In this document: one piece after another, positions 14,696 through 18,933 of the stretch | How the letters are laid out: every line of letters starts with the position of its first letter | How positions within the stretch are numbered: position 1 is the first letter of the stretch | Source: JBBDWZ01 sp050732575 | GTDB taxonomy: Bacteria > Gemmatimonadota > Gemmatimonadetes > Longimicrobiales > RSA9 | NCBI GenBank assembly: GCA_050732575.1 | Contig: JBOHRF010000075.1 | Span: forward strand, 1 to 18,933 | Direction of reading: 5' to 3' | Length of the DNA: 18,933 nt | The notes under the pieces: model-generated | Told to the model about the DNA's origin: nothing | Databases searched by the model: none | Seen by the model: the letters and a program-made list of their open reading frames with translations, nothing else | Translations under genes and position numbers: made by a program

Positions 14696-15697
14696 CTATT
14701 GACGCGTTACGGATACCTGGTAGGTCGTGCAAGCACCGCCCGCGCTGTCGTACATATTGACGTAAATGAAATAGGTGCCGGCCGCCAGGTTGACCGTGGC
14801 GGCTTCCGGCTTGGCGGCGGTTCCACCCGCTGTCGAAACGGCTGCGCCTGCCGAGTTCACGGGATAGACATCCACATCGGCACCGTCCGACCAATCCAAC
14901 AGAACGCGATACGAGCCGGCCGTGGAAATCGTGAACCGGTACCAATCATCCGGATCGGTGGTGAAGTTGACCGAACCGAATGCGGGCGTGCCCGGTACCA
15001 GGGCGGTCGCGTTTGCGGTGGCAGGCGTGTTGTTGGGCTCGTTTCCGTCTGCGCACGCCACAGTGGGCGCGTTGAACGTGCCCGCCAAACTGAAGTCTGC
15101 GGGTCCTGCGCCTGTGATGGCGTACGGCACCGTGGCTGACGCACTGCCGAAGGGCAGCAGGTAGCGCACGCGCGTGGGTGTCACATCAACCAGGAAACCG
15201 GGTTCCGACGTGGTTACATCGACGGCCGTGTTTGCATCGAACAAGTTGGTGGCCGACGTGAACTGAACCACCGTGCCGCCCAAGGCTGCCGCAGTGGCGA
15301 CTGTGCCGGGGAAGGGCCCGGTGAGAACGCGGACCTCGACGGTATCAGTCAAGCTGGAGGCATTGAGCACGATGGGCGCCGATGCATCCACCTTGAGCGT
15401 GCGCAGGTACAGCGTAGTCTGCTGCAGCTCGATCACATAACGCGAGCTATCCAGGGCCACGACATCGGTCTTGGCCGAAGTAGCGTTCACTTGTTGGGGC
15501 AGCGGTGTGCCGGCACGATCGATGACCTGCGCCGTTACCGTGAAAGCGGCACCAACCGCCCGCGTGGTCGATGATACGCTGGAAATGATGGCAAAGGCTT
15601 CACCGCTGCCTTCGTCGGTTGGATCATCGCTGCAGGAAGCGAGCAGAATCACAGGCGCTGCCAGCGGAAGCAGTCGCACGAATTTGCCGAGTTTCAT
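14696..15697 (-). CDS. Lipoprotein with Ig-like region and C-terminal PPC-like domain
   Basis: The protein is 333 residues from ATG 15697, which has GGAG 6 nt upstream; an in-frame ATG four codons earlier (15709) overlaps that Shine-Dalgarno and is rejected. The signal peptide ends in a good lipobox, LLASC, with Cys22 as lipid anchor. Residues 34-125 resemble a bacterial Ig-like domain (VGAAFTVTAQVIDRAGTPL). The C-terminal part, from about 220, resembles the bacterial pre-peptidase C-terminal (PPC) domain: NEPNNTPATANA, DDWYRFTISTAGSYRVLLDW, VNLAAGTYFIYVNMY. PPC domains usually sit on secreted enzymes as adhesion or processing modules; no enzyme domain is present here, so its role is unknown. 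It follows the second GWxTD gene by 52 bp and ends at a strong terminator, closing that unit. Confidence 0.85.
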   Translation of the reverse strand: MKLGKFVRLLPLAAPVILLASCSDDPTDEGSGEAFAIISSVSSTTRAVGAAFTVTAQVIDRAGTPLPQQVNATSAKTDVVALDSSRYVIELQQTTLYLRTLKVDASAPIVLNASSLTDTVEVRVLTGPFPGTVATAAALGGTVVQFTSATNLFDANTAVDVTTSEPGFLVDVTPTRVRYLLPFGSASATVPYAITGAGPADFSLAGTFNAPTVACADGNEPNNTPATANATALVPGTPAFGSVNFTTDPDDWYRFTISTAGSYRVLLDWSDGADVDVYPVNSAGAAVSTAGGTAAKPEAATVNLAAGTYFIYVNMYDSAGGACTTYQVSVTRQ

Positions 15698-15749
15698 GCC
15701 TATCTCCATGGTCGGGATGTCAGAGCGACGCCGGAACGCGCGCCGTGTT

Positions 15750-17168
15750 TTAGAATGTCACAATCAAGCGGACCACTTCGACGTCACGGATGCGCTCAGC
15801 CCAATCGGCCAGCGATACTTCGGTCGGGTCCGTGGTATGAACGAGCGCAAAGCCCGAGAATCCGGTCTCATCCAGGAACGCGAACTTGAGTCCGCGATTC
15901 CGTGTGTACTTCCAGACTTCAACGGCGCGCGCGCCGGTTATGGGAAACAGTTGCTTGGCATCGGGCGCGCCGTATTTCATGTAGATGCGTCCGCGGTCGG
16001 TGCGCACGCCGGCGCGACCAATGTCCTTCTCGACGTATGCGCGAGACACGAAGTCGACCCGACCGATGTACTCTTCCACCATCTCGTGCTCTGCCGTAGC
16101 CGGTTTCGGATCCGGTACGCGGCTCCAGAAGCGGGCCAGAAAGCGGCGCTTGGCAGCGGCGGACAGTTGATTGGTGGAGACCGGAACGGATTCGGCCGGC
16201 GACGCTAACGTCAATGCTTCCACGACACGGTTGATGGCCGCATCGTCGCGCGCAGCGGTCGAGAAGTATTTGTCCAGCAGCGCCGACTCTGAGAGGTTCG
16301 CCGCTGGGGTCACTACGACCGGTGCTTCCTGTAACGTGCCCATGGTGAAATCAACGGCACGTTGTTCCGTGCGTTCGCCGAGTTTGGCTGTGATGGTCAG
16401 CACGAAATCACCGGGCGGCAGTCCTTGCAGCGGCAGCCGCGCCGCATCCACTCCACCACGCTCGTTGACGGCCATGGTTCGCCTGGTGGTGAAGAGTGGC
16501 GCGCCGCCATGCGCACGAGTCACCGAGAATACCAACTCTTCATTGACCGCCGCGTCGCCCACCGGATACAGCTCCAGGTAGTACCACAGACTTGGTTCGG
16601 TCGGGAAGATGGTCGTGCGCGTACCACTTTCGATGGCAAAGCGCCCTTTCTTGAGCTCGGCGCCGGTCACTTGCTCGTTGGCACCCAGAGTACGGATGCG
16701 ATTGCTGACCAGCGCATCCGAAATGAGCGGTGCGGCAACGAAACCGTGCACGGAAACCTGAACGGAGTCACGGCGGTTGCCGCGCACTACCGTGGCCGAC
16801 ACGCTGTAACGACCCGGGCGCACGGCGAAGTTGACCGGCCGAGTGAATTCCGTGCTACCGCGCGTACGCGCTACGCTAAGCAACCGCTCCGAGATGGTGT
16901 CGGTCCAGCTTTCGCGATGGAGGACCTGCCCGCCGCTGTCGCGCACTACCAGTTCGACTTGAGCGGTGTTGGCGCCATTCTCGAGGTGCCGGACCGGCAC
17001 ACCGATCATGCCTTCCACCAGGGTCTGGCCATCACCGCGCCAGAAGCGGGCAACCCGAATACGCACATCGGCGGGCTGCGCGCCGGGCGGTGCCTGCTGG
17101 GCCTCAGCGTCTGGTGCGCTGCTCGCGAGCAGCGCAACCAGAGCGGCCGTGGTTGCTTTCCGAAACAT
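15750..17168 (-). CDS. Secreted GWxTD-domain protein
   Basis: A 472-residue protein with signal peptide MFRKATTAALVALLASSAPDA, probably cleaved near AEA-QQ. Residues 33-280 are beta-rich with repeated sandwich-like stretches (VRIRVARFWRGDGQTLVEGM, VNFAVRPGRYSVSATVV, LPPGDFVLTITAKL). The GWxTD-type core is at 336-425: SAAAKRRFLARFWSRVPDP, an acidic VEEYIGRVDFVSRAYVEKD, then DRGRIYMKYGAPD (391-403) and VEVWKYTRNRGLKFAFLDE. Its pattern matches the larger GWxTD protein at 10860, though order and flanking domains differ. The ATG directly follows the TAG of the PorV-like gene (TAGATG) with little Shine-Dalgarno, so translation is probably coupled. Periplasmic or surface location is inferred from the signal. 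Function is unknown; the neighbourhood suggests a link to outer-membrane export. Confidence 0.85.
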   Translation of the reverse strand: MFRKATTAALVALLASSAPDAEAQQAPPGAQPADVRIRVARFWRGDGQTLVEGMIGVPVRHLENGANTAQVELVVRDSGGQVLHRESWTDTISERLLSVARTRGSTEFTRPVNFAVRPGRYSVSATVVRGNRRDSVQVSVHGFVAAPLISDALVSNRIRTLGANEQVTGAELKKGRFAIESGTRTTIFPTEPSLWYYLELYPVGDAAVNEELVFSVTRAHGGAPLFTTRRTMAVNERGGVDAARLPLQGLPPGDFVLTITAKLGERTEQRAVDFTMGTLQEAPVVVTPAANLSESALLDKYFSTAARDDAAINRVVEALTLASPAESVPVSTNQLSAAAKRRFLARFWSRVPDPKPATAEHEMVEEYIGRVDFVSRAYVEKDIGRAGVRTDRGRIYMKYGAPDAKQLFPITGARAVEVWKYTRNRGLKFAFLDETGFSGFALVHTTDPTEVSLADWAERIRDVEVVRLIVTF

Positions 17169-18293
17169 CTACCAGCCGAGCTTGATGGAGAACTGATTCA
17201 CGCTGGGCAGTATACCCATGTGGCGGAACGCGTAGTCGACACCGACGTTCCAGGCGCCGGCCGTCCAGTTCAGACCACCACCCAGAGCCAGGCCATCCAG
17301 CGAGCTGTCATCCTGGGCGGAAGAACGGAACGCAAACGCGGTCGGTACATCGCTGTCCCGATTGTCGCCCTGGTAGCCGTAGCTGCCGCGCAGTGAACCA
17401 CTGAGTCCCTCGGTCAGGGTCCTCGCAAACTCGGCGCCCAGGCCTACACCAGGATCCGAATCGTTGGGCTGAAAGAACTCCGAGAGCAGCGTGAGGCGAT
17501 TGTTGTTGGCTGCCATCAAGTCGTACGCGATGCCGACCCGGAACTGCGTGGGCGGCTCGAATGCGCTAGTACGCAGCTCACCGGCCGGCCGCTCCACGTT
17601 CATGGACTCATCAAGCGGATCCACGTCGGAGTTGAGTACCGCACCGCGTGGCTTGAATGACGTGCCGTAGTTGACAATGATGAAGCTGGCGCGAAATGGT
17701 CGGCCGCCTACTTCACCGTGATAGTTGGTGCCGAAGTCGACCGTGAAACCGGTGGCACTGACGCGGCCCAGCTGCTCGGTCACATAACGACCCGTGATAC
17801 CCGCACTGAATCGATCGGAGAACTGCAGAGCGGCGGTGACACCCACGGCGGTATTGGACACGCTGTAGGTCTCACCATTGCCTTCCTGTGCTTCTTCCGT
17901 GTAGACCGGTGCATCACCGAATCCGAAGTTGCGCAGGCTGACACCCAGACCCCACTCACCGCCGCGCAGCGACCAGCCCAGGCCCGCCGAGAGGTGACGC
18001 GTGTCCGCGATGTACGCCGTGTAGCTGAACATGGCCTGGTTGGACGTCATGAGCGCCAAACCCGCCGGGTTATAGAAGAGTGATGCGATGTCGGAGACCA
18101 GGGCCGCATAGGAGCCGCCCAGTGCGGCACCGCGCGAATCAGCCGGCAACGTCAGGAACACGGCCGAGGTCCCACCGAAACGCGTGTTGTCTTCATCCGT
18201 GCGCTCACGAGGCTGCTGCGTGCCCGTTTGGGCTGACGCCAGCGCCGGTGTTATGAGCGCAATCGTGAGAAAGAGCGCGAATTTGCGATTCAT
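17169..18293 (-). CDS. PorV/PorQ-family outer-membrane beta-barrel protein
   Basis: A 374-residue protein. Signal peptide MNRKFALFLTIALITPALAS is cleaved near ASA-QT. The family block FLTLPADSRGAALGGSYAAL followed by VSDIASLFYNPAGLALM (about 46-82) is the typical PorV/PorQ and FadL-like N-terminus, and alternating beta strands run to a terminal aromatic (FSIKLGW). In Bacteroidota PorV is an outer-membrane subunit of the type IX secretion system that hands substrates to the attachment machinery; in other phyla the family often lacks the full system. Immediately upstream is a protein with a FlgD/T9SS-type C-terminal domain, consistent with that role. A GAGAGG Shine-Dalgarno is about 10 nt before ATG 18293. 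The gene is contiguous with the GWxTD gene downstream. The family call is firm; T9SS membership is inferred. Confidence 0.88.
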   Translation of the reverse strand: MNRKFALFLTIALITPALASAQTGTQQPRERTDEDNTRFGGTSAVFLTLPADSRGAALGGSYAALVSDIASLFYNPAGLALMTSNQAMFSYTAYIADTRHLSAGLGWSLRGGEWGLGVSLRNFGFGDAPVYTEEAQEGNGETYSVSNTAVGVTAALQFSDRFSAGITGRYVTEQLGRVSATGFTVDFGTNYHGEVGGRPFRASFIIVNYGTSFKPRGAVLNSDVDPLDESMNVERPAGELRTSAFEPPTQFRVGIAYDLMAANNNRLTLLSEFFQPNDSDPGVGLGAEFARTLTEGLSGSLRGSYGYQGDNRDSDVPTAFAFRSSAQDDSSLDGLALGGGLNWTAGAWNVGVDYAFRHMGILPSVNQFSIKLGW

Positions 18294-18321
18294 GTTTTAT
18301 GGCCTCTCTCTGTCATGGTGT

Positions 18322-18347
18322 GGGCGCCGGCCTTGCGGCCGGCGTCC
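18322..18347 (-). terminator. Strong intergenic hairpin without T run
   Basis: CGCCGGCC (18325-18332) pairs with GGCCGGCG (18337-18344) around the loop TTGC, extended by three more pairs including one G-T, for 11 bp in all. It lies 10 bp after the stop of the sorting-domain gene and 29 bp before the PorV-like start. No T run follows on the minus strand, so it may be a partial terminator or an mRNA processing or stabilising element. Confidence 0.55.
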
Positions 18348-18356
18348 TGCCCTGGT

Positions 18357-18933
18357 TTACCGTGCGAACTGAACGACTGTGAATTTGCCCGTGTGCTTCT
18401 GTCCGTTCGGGCCTTCCACTACGAAGAAGTACACACCTGACGCAACGAACTGGTTGTTGCGGTTGCGCAGATCCCAGGACAACTCACCGCCGCCCTGTAC
18501 ATCATCGTGGGTGAGCACGCGCACCAGCGTGCCGTTCAGCGTGAAGATGCGGACCACTGCCTGGTTGGGCAGATTGACGAAACGCAGAACCTTGTTGGAC
18601 GGTCCCAGCTCGAACGCACTGCGCACGTAGTAGGGATCCGGCACCGTGTGCACGCGTGCCAGGTCCGAGCGCGTGGTCAGCTCGGCTGCGGCCGTCACAT
18701 TGAAGGCCAGTGTCAGGCCAGGCACGGCCGGCATGCGCAAAGCGAACGGTGTGAACGTATAGCCCGTTGCTGTGCGCACGACTTGCCCGCTGTACGAACG
18801 GTAGGTCCACGTGCCCGTGGCCGGGGCCGCGCCAATGAAATAGTACGGCTCGCCATTGATGTAGAGCGCGAAGCCGTTGCCGTCCGGAGTGCCATCACCG
18901 TTGTAGTCGGTCGGCAACACCACCGGCTGCTGC
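18357..18933 (-). CDS. C-terminal part of a secreted protein with FlgD/T9SS-type sorting domain (partial)
   Basis: The frame is open through the right edge of the window, so only the last 192 residues are visible; the GTG codon at 18923 is probably internal. An Asp-rich DYNGDGTPDGNG stretch (EF-hand or dockerin-like calcium loop) comes first. The last roughly 100 residues form a FlgD-like Ig or type IX sorting domain: VHTVPDPYYVRSAF, VLRFVNLPNQAVVRIFTLNG, GELSWDLRNRNNQFVASGVY, FFVVEGPNGQKHTGKFTVV. Such domains direct proteins to the type IX system in Bacteroidota and sit at the end of large secreted enzymes or adhesins. The catalytic part lies outside the window, so the function is unknown. 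The gene is followed by a strong hairpin and then by the PorV-like gene, consistent with one unit. Confidence 0.88.
   Translation of the reverse strand, partial: QQPVVLPTDYNGDGTPDGNGFALYINGEPYYFIGAAPATGTWTYRSYSGQVVRTATGYTFTPFALRMPAVPGLTLAFNVTAAAELTTRSDLARVHTVPDPYYVRSAFELGPSNKVLRFVNLPNQAVVRIFTLNGTLVRVLTHDDVQGGGELSWDLRNRNNQFVASGVYFFVVEGPNGQKHTGKFTVVQFAR

Noticed and set aside
16362..17396. 344-residue plus-strand ORF
   Set aside because: Antisense to the second GWxTD gene and the PorV-like gene; no recognisable domain.
17169..18933. Complete type IX secretion locus
   Set aside because: Only a PorV-like barrel and a sorting-type C-terminal domain are visible; no porK/L/M/N, sov/sprA or porU homologue is in the window.

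Overview
This is a GC-rich chromosomal window, most plausibly from a Gemmatimonadota bacterium or a close relative in the Bacteroidota/FCB neighbourhood. That placement is inferred from gene content: a SusC/SusD pair, two GWxTD-domain secreted proteins, a PorV/PorQ-family outer-membrane protein beside a protein with a FlgD/T9SS-type C-terminal domain, and a Tat-signalled gluconate-dehydrogenase-type small subunit. There is no rRNA, tRNA, transposase, integrase or CRISPR array, and nothing looks recently transferred.

Layout. (1) 136-2908, minus strand: a tight three-gene unit of Tat-exported gluconate 2-dehydrogenase subunit-3-like protein, GMC/FAD oxidoreductase, and an ETF-beta-lysine-methyltransferase-like enzyme, with ATGA overlap or near-contact between genes. 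(2) 2909-3400: a divergent intergenic region with two arrays of the same 9-bp unit in opposite orientation (nine copies of GGGCGTGAC, then about six copies of its complement) and a pair of TTCCG(G)AAGTTC elements. (3) 3401-5918, plus strand: a zinc-type MDR dehydrogenase overlapping by 77 bp a PLP-dependent alpha-oxoamine-synthase-family enzyme; both start with GTG behind good Shine-Dalgarno sequences. (4) 6077-10408, minus strand: SusC-like TonB-dependent transporter followed by SusD-like lipoprotein. (5) 10860-13229, plus strand: a large secreted protein with TPR-like repeats and a GWxTD-type core. (6) 13248-18933, minus strand, read from the right edge: the C-terminal part of a secreted protein with a sorting-type domain, PorV-like protein, a second GWxTD protein, a lipoprotein with a PPC-like domain, a rho-independent terminator, and an arylsulfotransferase-like lipoprotein.

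The theme is the cell envelope. Of eleven coding regions, eight encode exported, outer-membrane or lipoprotein products; the methyltransferase, MDR enzyme and PLP enzyme look cytoplasmic. The SusCD pair should import a ligand that the window does not identify. The oxidoreductase unit probably oxidises a sugar, polyol or other alcohol in the periplasm. The PorV/GWxTD/sorting-domain group looks like part of a protein export or surface-display module. The strongest unexplained signals are the inverted pair of 9-mer arrays at a divergent promoter region, a related perfect 26-nt palindrome spanning both stop codons of a convergent gene pair, and the PorV-GWxTD coupling (stop and start codons abut as TAGATG).
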